From CBDFGQ01 sp965247295 (GTDB taxonomy: Bacteria; Chloroflexota; Dehalococcoidia; Lucifugimonadales; JAGWBF01), in the NCBI GenBank assembly GCA_965247295.1, contig CBDFGQ010000007.1, positions 574,335 to 638,334 on the forward strand: a DNA stretch of 64,000 bases, given 5' to 3'. The first letter of the stretch is position 1, and the number at the start of each line of letters is the position of its first letter. Both the position numbers and the translations under genes were made by a program. This document shows, in pieces, positions 26,235 to 34,671 of the stretch. A model generated the notes under the pieces. That model made no database searches. It had not been told where the DNA came from and saw nothing but the letters and a program-made list of their open reading frames with translations.

Positions 26235-27593
26235 ATGGCGGAACCCTATGACCTGACGGTTGCGGAAGCGCACGAGGAAATAAGCACGGGACGCCTATCC
26301 TCGACGGAACTGGCGGAGTCGCTCCTCAACCGTATTGACGCCCTGGATCCCGCCCTCGAGGCATGGGTCACTATTGACCGGGAACAGGTACTGGGCCAGG
26401 CCAAGGACCGAGACGAGGAGCTCATCAAGAAGGGTCCCCGAGGGCCGCTCCATGGGATACCGGTGGGCCTGAAAGATATCTTCTACACCGCCGGCATGAA
26501 GACAACGGCGTGTTCTAAAATCTACGCCGATTTTGTTCCCTCCTACGACGCTACCTCTGTTATCCGCCTGAAGGAGGCGGGAGCAGTCATTCTCGGTAAG
26601 GCGGTCACCACGGAGTTTGCCACCGGCGACCCCTCACCGACACGCAATCCCTGGAACCCGGCCCACACTCCCGGAGGGTCCAGCAGCGGCTCCTCGGTGG
26701 CGGTGGCTACGCGGATGTGTCCTGCGGCCCTTGGCTCACAGACCGGTGGGTCTACCTGCAGGCCGGCCTCCTACAACGGAATCGTGGGACTGAAGCCAAC
26801 CTACGGACGCATCAGCCGATACGGGGTTGTCCCGGTGAGCTGGTCTCTGGATACCGTGGGGATACTGGTCCGCAGCGTGGAAGACGCCGCCATCCTTCTG
26901 GCGGCCATGGCGGGACACGATCCCCAGGATCCCGGTTCGTCAGCGGAGCCCGTGCCCGACTACAGGAGCTCCCTGGACGGCCTCCAGGGTCCTCCGAGGA
27001 TCGGGTTCATCCGGGAGTTCTTCCTGGACAGGAGCGATGAGGAGGTAAGCAAGCATACGGAGGAGGCGGTCCAGCGGCTCAGCACCGCCGGGGCTATAGT
27101 GGAGGAAGTGGGACTGCCCAAGAGCTTTGCGACCTGCTACGCGGCCCACCGCACGGTCATGAACGTGGAATGCGCGGCATTCCATCAGGAGTATTTCAAG
27201 GACCGGGCGGAGGATTACAGTTCCAAGCTGCGGGCCACTATAGAGACGGGTATGCTTATACCGGGCGTCAGCTACATGCAGGCCCAGCGTATGCGGCGCC
27301 ACTTCCGCGAGGAAATGACGGAGGTAGCCGGCCGCGTGGATGCCCTCCTTACTCCATCCACCCATACGCCGGCTCCCAGAGACCTGACCACTACGGGGGA
27401 CCCAGTGTTTCAGAGCCCGTGGACATCGGCGGGCCTCCCTACGGTTACCATTCCTTCGGGATTGAGCGGATCGGGACTACCCCTGGGGATACAGCTGGCC
27501 GGGCCTCCCTTCTCGGAGGCGCGACTCCTGGCGGTGGCTCGCTGGTGCGAGGCAGCCTTGGATGTGCGGCTGGAGCCCCCCGGCCTGGGCTAA
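26235..27593 (+). CDS. Amidase signature enzyme (GatA/AtzE-like)
   Basis: Amide hydrolase of 452 residues. The Ser-cisSer-Lys catalytic triad is present: Lys in PVGLKDIFYT (near residue 78), the cis-Ser in GGSSSGSSVAVA (near 150) and the nucleophile Ser in SQTGGSTCRPASYNGIVGLK (near 175). The ATG at 26235 follows GGAGG with four bases. The substrate is unknown. It is unlikely to be GatA because gatB and gatC are absent; the AtzG-like peptide upstream favours an AtzE-type hydrolase of a small amide. The stop overlaps the convergent acyl-CoA ligase by four bases. Confidence 0.88.
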   Translation: MAEPYDLTVAEAHEEISTGRLSSTELAESLLNRIDALDPALEAWVTIDREQVLGQAKDRDEELIKKGPRGPLHGIPVGLKDIFYTAGMKTTACSKIYADFVPSYDATSVIRLKEAGAVILGKAVTTEFATGDPSPTRNPWNPAHTPGGSSSGSSVAVATRMCPAALGSQTGGSTCRPASYNGIVGLKPTYGRISRYGVVPVSWSLDTVGILVRSVEDAAILLAAMAGHDPQDPGSSAEPVPDYRSSLDGLQGPPRIGFIREFFLDRSDEEVSKHTEEAVQRLSTAGAIVEEVGLPKSFATCYAAHRTVMNVECAAFHQEYFKDRAEDYSSKLRATIETGMLIPGVSYMQAQRMRRHFREEMTEVAGRVDALLTPSTHTPAPRDLTTTGDPVFQSPWTSAGLPTVTIPSGLSGSGLPLGIQLAGPPFSEARLLAVARWCEAALDVRLEPPGLG

Positions 27594-29212
27594 GGGCTGG
27601 AGAGGGAGTCCCTAAACCGGTGCCGTAGCGCGACCTTGTCGTATTTACCCACGCTGGTTTTGGGGATCTCTTCCAAGAATACAACGTCGTCAGGGAGCCA
27701 CCAGCGGGCGAACCGACCTTGGAGGTGGGCCAAGACGTCTTCTGGCGTGAGTGTTCCCTCCGCCTCGGCCTTTGGAACCACGCATGCCAGAGGGCGTTCC
27801 TGCCAGTGGGGGTGAGGTACGGCGATGACCGCTGCCTCCAGAACTCCGGAATGAGACATAATGGCCGCTTCCAGGTCCACCGATGAGATCCATTCTCCCC
27901 CGCTCCTGATCACGTCTCTGGCCCGGTCCACGATCTGAATGTAGCCCTCTTCGTCTACGTTGGCGATGTCGCCTGTGTGATACCAGCCGTTGCGGAAGCT
28001 CTCGGCCGTACGGGGGTCGTCATAGTACTCGCTGGCGATCCATGGGCCCCTGAGGAGCAGCTCACCCCGCTGCTTGCCGTCCCAGGGAAGGGTCTTTCCT
28101 CCCTCGTCCACCAGCTTCATCTCCAGGCCGGGCACAACGAGGCCCTGCTTTGACTTGACGGCCAACTTCTGGTCGTCGCTCAGGGAATCCATGTGGCTCT
28201 TCAAGTTGCTGATAGCCACCAGCGGTGAGGCTTCCGTCATGCCATAGGCCTGCACCAGCCTGACCCCGTGCACCCTGTCGTACGCCTCGATGAGGCTGGC
28301 GGGAACTGCCGCGCCGCCGCTTAGTATCAAACGCAGGCTTTTGAGGTCGTACTTTTCGGCCGACCGTTCCAAGAAGTCCAGTACCCCAATCCAGATGGTG
28401 GGCACTCCCATGGCCACCGTGACCCGCTCCGCTTGAATCAGCTCACAGATGGCCTTGGGATCGGGCCTGACGCCGGGCAGCACCTGGTCCGCCCCCAGCA
28501 TGGTGCAGCTAAATGGGGTGCCCCAGCAATTCACGTGGAACATGGGCACCACGGCCATGACCACGTCCCGCTCCGAGAGGGCGATGAAGTCGGTCATGCA
28601 CTGCATCATCGTATGCAGGTAGATTGCCCGGTGGTTGTAGATAACGCCCTTAGCACGGCCGGTGGTGGCGGAGGTGTAGCAAAGACCCGCAGGGGCCCAC
28701 TCATCAAGTTCGGGAAATTGATATGGGGGGGAGGCCTGAGCCAAGAGCTCTTCGTAGGGGTGGGCAGAGGGCAGGCCGGCAGACGATGCGTTATCGCCGT
28801 CGCCCATGACGATGATATGGCGCACCGTCTCCAGGCGGTCCGTTATGGCCGCGATGAGGGGCGCCAGGTCCTCGTCTACCAGGAGCGCCACATCCTGGGC
28901 GTGGTTGATAATGTGCGCCAGGTCGTCGGGAGAGAGTCTGATATTGACGGTGTGCAGCACGCCGCCCATGGAGGGCACCGCCCAGTAGGCCTCCATGTGG
29001 CGATGGGTATTCCAGGCACAGGTGGCGACTCGTTCTCCCGGCTTTACCCCAAGGCCTTGGAGGGCGCCAGCCAGCCGGCAGCTCCGCTCGTATAGCTCCC
29101 GGTACGAATGCCGCTGGACTCCCCCAGGGACCCGCGTCACTATGCCCTTTCTGGGGAAGCTGGTGCGTGCCCGGTCCAGGATGCGCGGGAGGGTGAGGGG
29201 GTAGTGCATCAA
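27590..29212 (-). CDS. AMP-forming acyl-CoA ligase
   Basis: Activates a carboxylic acid, probably medium or long chain, to its CoA thioester via an acyl-adenylate; 540 residues. YTSATTGRAKGVIY near residue 185 is the P-loop-like adenylation motif. VQAYGMTEASP near 315, GWYHTGDIANVDEEGYIQIV near 410 and the C-terminal hinge DRARDVIRSGGEWIS complete the set, with Lys in IPKTSVGKYDK. A GAGGAGG lies eight bases before the TTG at 29212; the ATG at 29209 is the next codon. Same strand as the SDR gene just upstream. Confidence 0.92.
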   Translation of the reverse strand: MMHYPLTLPRILDRARTSFPRKGIVTRVPGGVQRHSYRELYERSCRLAGALQGLGVKPGERVATCAWNTHRHMEAYWAVPSMGGVLHTVNIRLSPDDLAHIINHAQDVALLVDEDLAPLIAAITDRLETVRHIIVMGDGDNASSAGLPSAHPYEELLAQASPPYQFPELDEWAPAGLCYTSATTGRAKGVIYNHRAIYLHTMMQCMTDFIALSERDVVMAVVPMFHVNCWGTPFSCTMLGADQVLPGVRPDPKAICELIQAERVTVAMGVPTIWIGVLDFLERSAEKYDLKSLRLILSGGAAVPASLIEAYDRVHGVRLVQAYGMTEASPLVAISNLKSHMDSLSDDQKLAVKSKQGLVVPGLEMKLVDEGGKTLPWDGKQRGELLLRGPWIASEYYDDPRTAESFRNGWYHTGDIANVDEEGYIQIVDRARDVIRSGGEWISSVDLEAAIMSHSGVLEAAVIAVPHPHWQERPLACVVPKAEAEGTLTPEDVLAHLQGRFARWWLPDDVVFLEEIPKTSVGKYDKVALRHRFRDSLSSP

Positions 29213-29228
29213 CGCTGGAGCCTCCTCG

Positions 29229-30029
29229 CTACGTCTCTGGAGACATTATACTGAGCCCCCCGTCGATGGCCCAGGTCTGACCCGTAACGTAGGAGCCTGC
29301 GGCGGATGCGAGGTACACGGCCAGATAACCCACTTCCTTCAGCTGGCCCAGCCGGCCCAGGGGGACGGTCCGCTTGGAGTCATCTCCCCGTTTTTGGTAG
29401 TCATTGGGCGTCATCTGGTCGGGGTCCGGGAACTGGCCGGGGGCGATGGCGTTGACCCGGACACCGTATGGCCCCCACTCCTGGGCCAGGCACTCGGTGA
29501 ACCGCATGAGCCCCGCCTTGGCGGCGTCGTAGGCCGAGCGGTTTGCCTTGCCACGGAAGGATGCCCAGCCCGAGATGTTGATAACGCAGCCCTCGCGACG
29601 CTCCAGGAAGTGGGGGCCAAAGGCGCGGCACCCCTGAAACGCCTCGGTGAGGTTGATGTCGATGATACTATGCCACTCCACTTCGGTCATCCCCGGGGGC
29701 CCACCTCCCGGCAAGGTGGCTACGGGCTTGGTGATGGCATCTCCCACGCAGTTAACCAGCACGTCCAGGTGGCCGAAGCGTTGGAGGACGTCGCTTGCCA
29801 GCTGGTCCATGTCGGCGGCCTTGGTGGCGTCGCCGGAGAAGGCCAGGCCCTGCCGCCCCAGGTTGCGCACCTCTTCGGCCACCTTTGTGGCGCCCACGGG
29901 CGTCAGACCGGTGACGGCTACGTCGGCACCGGCTTCGGCGAAAGCGAGAGCTATCCCCTTGCCAATGCCCCGCCCCGCTCCCACACAAAGGACCTTGGTA
30001 TTCTCGACGCTGAACTGCGGTGTGGGCAT
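29229..30029 (-). CDS. Short-chain dehydrogenase/reductase
   Basis: Classical SDR of 266 residues. The Rossmann motif is VGAGRGIGKGIALAF (near residue 17), with NCVG, Ser in INISGWAS, and the catalytic YDAAK near 169. A strong AGGAGGG precedes the ATG. The substrate is not known; being just upstream of an acyl-CoA ligase, a role in a short catabolic chain (3-hydroxyacyl-type oxidation or similar) is plausible. Confidence 0.9.
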   Translation of the reverse strand: MPTPQFSVENTKVLCVGAGRGIGKGIALAFAEAGADVAVTGLTPVGATKVAEEVRNLGRQGLAFSGDATKAADMDQLASDVLQRFGHLDVLVNCVGDAITKPVATLPGGGPPGMTEVEWHSIIDINLTEAFQGCRAFGPHFLERREGCVINISGWASFRGKANRSAYDAAKAGLMRFTECLAQEWGPYGVRVNAIAPGQFPDPDQMTPNDYQKRGDDSKRTVPLGRLGQLKEVGYLAVYLASAAGSYVTGQTWAIDGGLSIMSPET

Positions 30030-30269
30030 GTCCCTCCTCCTAGACCTTTACTTGGCACCCCACCGGCGTCCCCATTCTGTGGGTCTGCACCCACGGGATC
30101 TCGTAACCTTCCCCGAGGACGGTTATCCCCTCACACCCGCCCTGACTCTGTTCGGAGGCAGTGGGATTTTCATGGTGCCGTTGGTGGGTAGCAGTGTAAT
30201 CCCGGTAGAGAGTCTCGTCAATTGGCGCTACGCCGGTGTCTCGAATGGGCGGACCTCCCGTCCGGCCCT

Positions 30270-30299
30270 TTGACGGTGCATCCGGGGCTGGAGTATCAT
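30270..30299 (+). promoter_or_regulatory. Promoter of the first FAH-family gene
   Basis: TTGACG at 30270-30275, an 18-base spacer, and TATCAT at 30294-30299. The leader to the ATG at 30382 would be about 75 bases and includes the AAGGAGGAG ribosome site. The rest of the 352-base divergent gap (30030-30381) holds nothing else I recognise. Confidence 0.6.
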
Positions 30300-30381
30300 A
30301 CGGTGTCAGCTACCCGGATAGCGTGCCGGGGAGGGGAATGGCCAGGCGAGACCCCGAGAGGCGTCCGGACAAGGAGGAGAG

Positions 30382-31137
30382 ATGAAGTTCGCTCGATATC
30401 TTGCACATGGTCAGGTTAGCTACGGGGTAGTAGAGGGTGACACCCTCAAAGAGATCACGACCAGCCCGTTTGAGGAGTACCAGGTCACCGACCACTCCCA
30501 CCCCATTTCGGAGGTTAAGCTTTTGACCCCCACCTCTCCCTCAAAGATCCTGGCGGTGGGGCTCAACTACTCCAGCCATCTCCACGAGCGTCCCGCCCTC
30601 ACGGAGCCCCTGATATTCCTCAAGACCCCCTCGTCCCTGGTGAGCCAGGGGGAACCTATCGTACGCCCGCGAGACGTGGAGACGCTGGACGAAGAGGCTG
30701 AACTGGTGGTCATAATGAAGCGCCGTTGCAAGAACGTCTCCAGAGAGGAGGCGTTGGACTACGTTCTGGGTTACACATGCGGCAATGACGTGAGTGCCCG
30801 GGAGTGGCAGCGGGGGGACGGCCAGTGGTGGCGGGCCAAGTCCACCGATACCTTTTCCCCGGTGGGTCCATATATAGCCGACGACATCGACCCCGGTAAG
30901 GTGATGCTGCGTGCCCGCGTCAACGGCAAGGAGGTCCAGGCGGAAAGCACGTCCTACTTCATCTTTGATGTGCCTGCGATCATCAGCTGGACGTCGCGGC
31001 GCATGACCCTGGAGCCGGGAGACATGATCTTCACCGGAACCCCCGGGAACCCGGCCCACCTCAATGCCGGTGACACGGTGGAGATAGACATTGAGGGCAT
31101 CGGCGTGCTGTCTAACCCCGTGACGATGGAAGAGTAG
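30382..31137 (+). CDS. Fumarylacetoacetate hydrolase family protein
   Basis: Metal-dependent C-C hydrolase, isomerase or decarboxylase of 251 residues. AVGLNYSSHL near residue 57, the metal-binding acidic cluster DEEAELVVIM near 107, YVLGYTCGNDVSAREWQ near 130 and IFTGTPGNPAHLNAGD near 220 are the family motifs. These enzymes act on acylpyruvates or 2-oxo-acids in aromatic or sugar-acid breakdown; the exact substrate is not assignable. A second paralogue lies at 35930-36715. Confidence 0.9.
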   Translation: MKFARYLAHGQVSYGVVEGDTLKEITTSPFEEYQVTDHSHPISEVKLLTPTSPSKILAVGLNYSSHLHERPALTEPLIFLKTPSSLVSQGEPIVRPRDVETLDEEAELVVIMKRRCKNVSREEALDYVLGYTCGNDVSAREWQRGDGQWWRAKSTDTFSPVGPYIADDIDPGKVMLRARVNGKEVQAESTSYFIFDVPAIISWTSRRMTLEPGDMIFTGTPGNPAHLNAGDTVEIDIEGIGVLSNPVTMEE

Positions 31138-31188
31138 GCGCCGCCCGGAAGTGAACGACTGGCGGTTCCGCCGCGGGGCGGCTCCCGA

Positions 31189-31509
31189 TTAAGCCGGCCC
31201 TGGGAAGAAATCGGGGCCGAGCATGATCTGGTTTTTCTGGCTCATGAGTAGCTTCTGGACCCGTGGTACGTACTCATTCACCCAGCGTGGGTCGGTTCTT
31301 ACGGCCTTCATCTTCTTTTCCAGGTCCGCCGCATCCTCGTAGGCCCATATGTGTATTACCTGGTTCAGGGTGCCGATATCGGTGTAGTACCACCCCGCCA
31401 GCTTGACCCCGTGGGACTGTCGCACGGGCAAGCCGATCTCCCGAACGGCGGCCATGTACTCGGGCAAGGTTCCCGGTTTGAGCTCGTAAATCCTCATGTC
31501 GTAAATCAT
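31189..31509 (-). CDS. NIPSNAP family protein
   Basis: A small dimeric alpha/beta-barrel protein of 106 residues beginning MIYDMRIYELKPGTLPEY, with VIHIWAYEDAADLEKK and NEYVPRVQKLL, the NIPSNAP pattern. The role is unresolved; relatives often sit with catabolic enzymes. The ATG at 31509 is chosen for its AGGAG site eight bases upstream; the upstream extension is the end of the adjacent LVIVD gene. Confidence 0.85.
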   Translation of the reverse strand: MIYDMRIYELKPGTLPEYMAAVREIGLPVRQSHGVKLAGWYYTDIGTLNQVIHIWAYEDAADLEKKMKAVRTDPRWVNEYVPRVQKLLMSQKNQIMLGPDFFPGPA

Positions 31510-31528
31510 CGTGTCCACTCCTGTTCCG

Positions 31529-32740
31529 TTAAAATTGTGGCTCCAGGATGTAAAGGCCGCCCATGACGCGGTCCACGGCATAGATAAGCTGATTCTCGTC
31601 CACGTAAACGTCGTTTATCGAGTTGAAAGGGGCCCCTTGAGGCACCGGCGGCACGAAGTAAGCCACCTCCTCGGGCCGGAAGGGGTTGGAGATGTCGTGG
31701 ACCCGAAGGCCAGCGTTGAAGTAGGTGCCGTAAACCAGGTCGTTGGAGACGTGAGACGTTGGCACCGGTAGGTTCTCGTGGATGTTGTGGGCTCCGTAGC
31801 GCCCCGGCCTGTCGCAGAACTTTTCCTTGTCCATGGGCAGCGAGCTCAGCATCACCAGGTTGGTCTCCTCGCTGGCATCCACGATCCAGACCAGCTTGGG
31901 CCAGTCCTCACAGTGTTCGTACCCCGATGCCTCCTCGCTGACGACCAGAAGCTCCCGGTCAAAGAGGGGCACGACGGTATGGGTGAAGCCCACCAGCGGC
32001 GGATGATAGTCCAGCTGGCTTACCATCCGGGGCCTGGACACATCGGAGATGTCCAGGATGATCACACCCGCGTCTATGTAGCCCAGGTACGCACGGTCCG
32101 GGCGCTGGGGGTAGACATTGGCGTTGTGGATGCGGTACCCCACGTCAAACTGGGGATGGGGGGTGGGGGGTGCCGTGTCGTCCCCCTGCCTGGTACCGGG
32201 AAGCCACCAGCGGCCCACCTCCTGGGGCTTGGCGGGGTCGCTTATGTCCACGATCATGTAGAACTGGTGGTCCTTTGGGTTAGTCGGAACGTGGTCGGGG
32301 GCGCCCGTGCTCAGGTGGGCGTAGTGACCGTCCACGCTCTAGACGCAGTGGACGCCTTGGGAATGGGGGCCCGACGTATCGAAGAAGCCGATTTGCCGTG
32401 GCTCCTCGGGGTTGCCGATGTCGTATATGCCCATGCCCGCGGGCGACAGGCCGGGGCGGGTCACTTGATAGGCTACCAGGAGGATGTTGTCAACCACGGC
32501 CAGGGAGTTGGAACGTACCTGGGCGTGGGGCAGCTCGGTCTGAGTTATCATCCTGGGATTCGCCGGATCGATCACGTCCATGACCGTGGTGTCCTTGGGC
32601 GCCCTCTCGTGGGCCAGGTAGAGGACCCTCTGGCCGCTGGGGCGTTGCTGAAGGGCTATCCCCTCGCCTACGTTGCTGTGGCCATCCAGGTCGTGATGAG
32701 ACACCAGCCGCAGGTTCTTGATCTCGCCTTGATCTGCCAT
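31529..32740 (-). pseudogene. LVIVD-repeat beta-propeller protein interrupted by an in-frame UAG
   Basis: A single reading frame of about 402 codons broken by one TAG (minus strand, 32341-32339). The first part (133 codons) starts MADQGEIKNLRLVSHHDLDG and ends SQGVHCV; the next part resumes in the same frame SVDGHYAHLS and continues to the end at 31529. Repeated blocks such as MDVIDPANPRMITQ, YDIGNPEEPRQIG, VDISDPAKPQEVG and LDISDVSRPRMVS are LVIVD-type propeller blades. The interrupted codon is most simply a former TGG (Trp). The start has AGGAG upstream. The function of the family is unknown. Confidence 0.85.
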
Positions 32741-32928
32741 AGGATCTCCTGTTCTGCCTCAAAGCGGGGACGTACAGGGTCTTGGCGTTTTGTGGAAAAA
32801 CCCGCGTTTACTACCTGGACCGGCCACTGGGGCACGGAACTACCGCGGCCCACTATAACACACGATATTGACACACACAACGCGGTGGTCAGAGGGGCGC
32901 CTGGAAGCTGTACAACCTTGAGGGCCCG

Positions 32929-32937
32929 TGGCATAAT
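32929..32937 (+). promoter_or_regulatory. Extended -10 promoter for the cobalamin-type binding protein
   Basis: TG at 32929-32930, one base, then CATAAT at 32932-32937. Initiation is expected near 32944, about 28 bases before the ATG at 32972. No clear -35 is seen, as is usual for extended -10 promoters. Confidence 0.5.
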
Positions 32938-32971
32938 GCTGGGCGTGCGGAGCAAAACCAGGGGGTGTATG

Positions 32972-33904
32972 ATGCGTATCTGTTCCTTCTTGCCCAGCGC
33001 GACGGAGATGGTGTATGCCCTGGGGTTGGGCGATCACCTTTACGGCGTCAGCCATGAGTGTGACTATCCACCCGAGGCTCGAAAGCTGCCCCGGGTAGCC
33101 TATAGCATCTTTGACGAGGGCGAACACTCTAGCGCGGATATTGACCGGATGATTAAGGAGCGGCTGACAGAGGGCAAGGGGATCTACGAGATCGACGAGG
33201 ATGTGCTTCGTGAGGCGGAGCCGGACCTGTTGCTCACCCAAGAGCTCTGCGCCGAGTGAGCAATAACGGCGCGGCAGGTTGCCGACGCGACGGAAAAGCT
33301 GCCCAAGGTGCCGGAGATCCTCTCCCTGGACCCGGTGTCATTGGAAGGCGTGCTGGGAGACATCTTGAAGGTGGGTCAGGCCACGAGTACAGAGGGAGTG
33401 GCCGAGGGGCTGGTGGCCTCCCTTCGACGTAGGATCGACACGGTAAAGAATAAGGCAGCCCTCGCACAGACCAGGCCCAAAGTCGCCTGCCTGGAGTGGA
33501 TGGAGCCCGTGCTGTGCGCGGGCCACTGGGTGCCGGAGATGGTGGAGCTGGCCGGTGGGGAGGACTGCCTGGGGAAGAAGGACAGCCCCTCCTTCAGGGT
33601 CGAGTGGGAGCAGGTACTTGAGGAACGACCCGACGTGGTGGTGATCACCCCTTGTGGCTTCGACGTAAGGCGGGGGCTCCAGGAGGTGCATCTGCTGACG
33701 TCCAGGGATGGATGGAAGTCGCTGCCCGCGGTGGAATCGGGCCGGGTGTACGTCGTGGATGCCAGCGCCTACTTCAGCCGTTCGGGACCCAGGCTGGTGG
33801 ACGGCCTGGAGGTCATGGCGGAGATGCTGCACCCGGAGATCTTTTCGGGAATGGTCCCGGAGGGTGCGGTCGCCCGTCTTTACGGGGAGCGGGTCTCGCG
33901 CTGA
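32972..33904 (+). CDS. Cobalamin-type ABC substrate-binding protein with an in-frame UGA
   Basis: BtuF/FepB-like binding protein. The first 95 codons (MRICSFLPSATEMVYALGLG, GVSHECDYPP) end LLLTQELCAE and then a TGA at 33257-33259. The same frame continues AITARQVADATEKLPKV and on through the C-terminal lobe (LEWMEPVLCAGHWVPEM, VVITPCGFDV, ASAYFSRSGPRLVDGL) to 33904. Relatives have CxxC here (LCxVCA), so the TGA falls on the second Cys. It could be selenocysteine (a CxxU motif), a nonsense mutation, or a sequence error. No signal peptide is seen. AGGGGG precedes the ATG at 32972. Confidence 0.75.
33269..33288 (+). promoter_or_regulatory. SECIS-like hairpin after the in-frame UGA
   Basis: Five base pairs (33272-33276 with 33280-33284), a bulged A at 33285, and three more pairs (33269-33271 with 33286-33288) enclose a GGT loop at 33277-33279. 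The loop begins 17 bases after the TGA. Bacterial selenocysteine insertion elements have this arrangement: a small stem-loop starting soon after UGA with G at the loop start. GC-rich DNA can form such a hairpin by chance. Confidence 0.35.
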
Positions 33905-33908
33905 AAGC

Positions 33909-34580
33909 TCAGTTGAGCCTGGCGCCCTGGTAGGGGTTGCGCTTGACCAGGTCTTCCCGTGCCTTCCTGGTGGCGCCCTCAAGCAAGGGTATCTCGAAGT
34001 GCAAGCGCTCTCCGATCAAGGGAATTTCCAGGAGCCGCTGCTTCGCTATCGGGGGCAGTTCCAGGTAGTGGGCGATGGCGTAAGACAGCCGGCCCACGTC
34101 ATCAGGAACGTCGGCGTGACGGGTCCAGCCACCCCGTAGCCCGGCCAGACCGCGGAGGTACTCCCCGAACAGCTCCCGCGCCCTAGCCAGCTCTCCCTCT
34201 TCGATATCGCCGGTCTCTTCCGAAAGGTATTGCACCGTGCCCTTCAGGTAAGGCAGTTCGTGGACCGTATCCACGATGCGAAATCGCCTCTCCCCTACCG
34301 TAGCCAGGTTCATCCGCCCATCCTCCAGCCTTTCCACCTGGGTAATGCGGGCCGTGGTGCCAGTCCTGTGGGGTGAGGCCGGCCCTCCAACTTCCGGGCC
34401 CTCCCGGATCAGCACGACGCCGAAAGGGGCGCTGTCCTCGATACACTCCCCGATCATCGTTTTATACCGCTCCTCGAAGATCCGAAGGGGCATCTGTATC
34501 CCCGGAAAGAGGGTCACCCCCAGCGGGAATAGCCGTAACTCTTCGAGGGACTCCTTGTTCTCTTCCTGTGTCTCACCCAT
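33909..34580 (-). CDS. Lon-substrate-binding (LON_N) domain protein
   Basis: A stand-alone relative of the N-terminal domain of Lon protease, 223 residues from the ATG at 34580. RLFPLGVTLFPGIQMPLRIF near residue 16 is the domain signature; GEGRMNLATVGERRF-like strands and a helical C-terminal half follow. No ATPase or protease domain is present. It may bind unfolded proteins or act as a redox-related chaperone adapter; the role is unknown. The start is set by the promoter, which predicts a near-leaderless mRNA at 34580, rather than the in-frame codon at 34643. Convergent with the binding-protein gene. Confidence 0.85.
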   Translation of the reverse strand: MGETQEENKESLEELRLFPLGVTLFPGIQMPLRIFEERYKTMIGECIEDSAPFGVVLIREGPEVGGPASPHRTGTTARITQVERLEDGRMNLATVGERRFRIVDTVHELPYLKGTVQYLSEETGDIEEGELARARELFGEYLRGLAGLRGGWTRHADVPDDVGRLSYAIAHYLELPPIAKQRLLEIPLIGERLHFEIPLLEGATRKAREDLVKRNPYQGARLN

Positions 34581-34590
34581 TCCAGTGGAA

Positions 34591-34619
34591 AGTATAGTAT
34601 TGAGGCCTTCGTTGCACAA
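34591..34619 (-). promoter_or_regulatory. Promoter of the LON_N-domain gene
   Basis: On the minus strand TTGTGC (34619-34614), a 17-base spacer, and TATACT (34596-34591). Initiation would be near 34584, about four bases before the ATG at 34580. Confidence 0.6.
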
Positions 34620-34635
34620 GACTTTATAGGCCGTA

Positions 34636-34644
34636 TGGTACAAT
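34636..34644 (+). promoter_or_regulatory. Extended -10 promoter of the M20 amidohydrolase gene
   Basis: TG at 34636-34637, one base, then TACAAT at 34639-34644. Initiation near 34651 places the start about 20 bases upstream of the ATG at 34672, with GGGAGG between. Confidence 0.6.
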
Positions 34645-34671
34645 AGGCCGCAAAAAGCTGGGAGGCAGCGA

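Noticed and set aside
26235..27593. gatA of the tRNA-dependent amidotransferase
   Set aside because: No gatB or gatC is adjacent and the upstream partner is AtzG-like.
32339..32341. UAG as pyrrolysine
   Set aside because: The context suggests a lost Trp codon, and nothing links this family to pyrrolysine; a nonsense change is simpler.
31778..32968. A long plus-strand extension upstream of the cobalamin-type binding protein
   Set aside because: It is the antisense of the LVIVD gene; the conserved protein begins at 32972 with a ribosome site.
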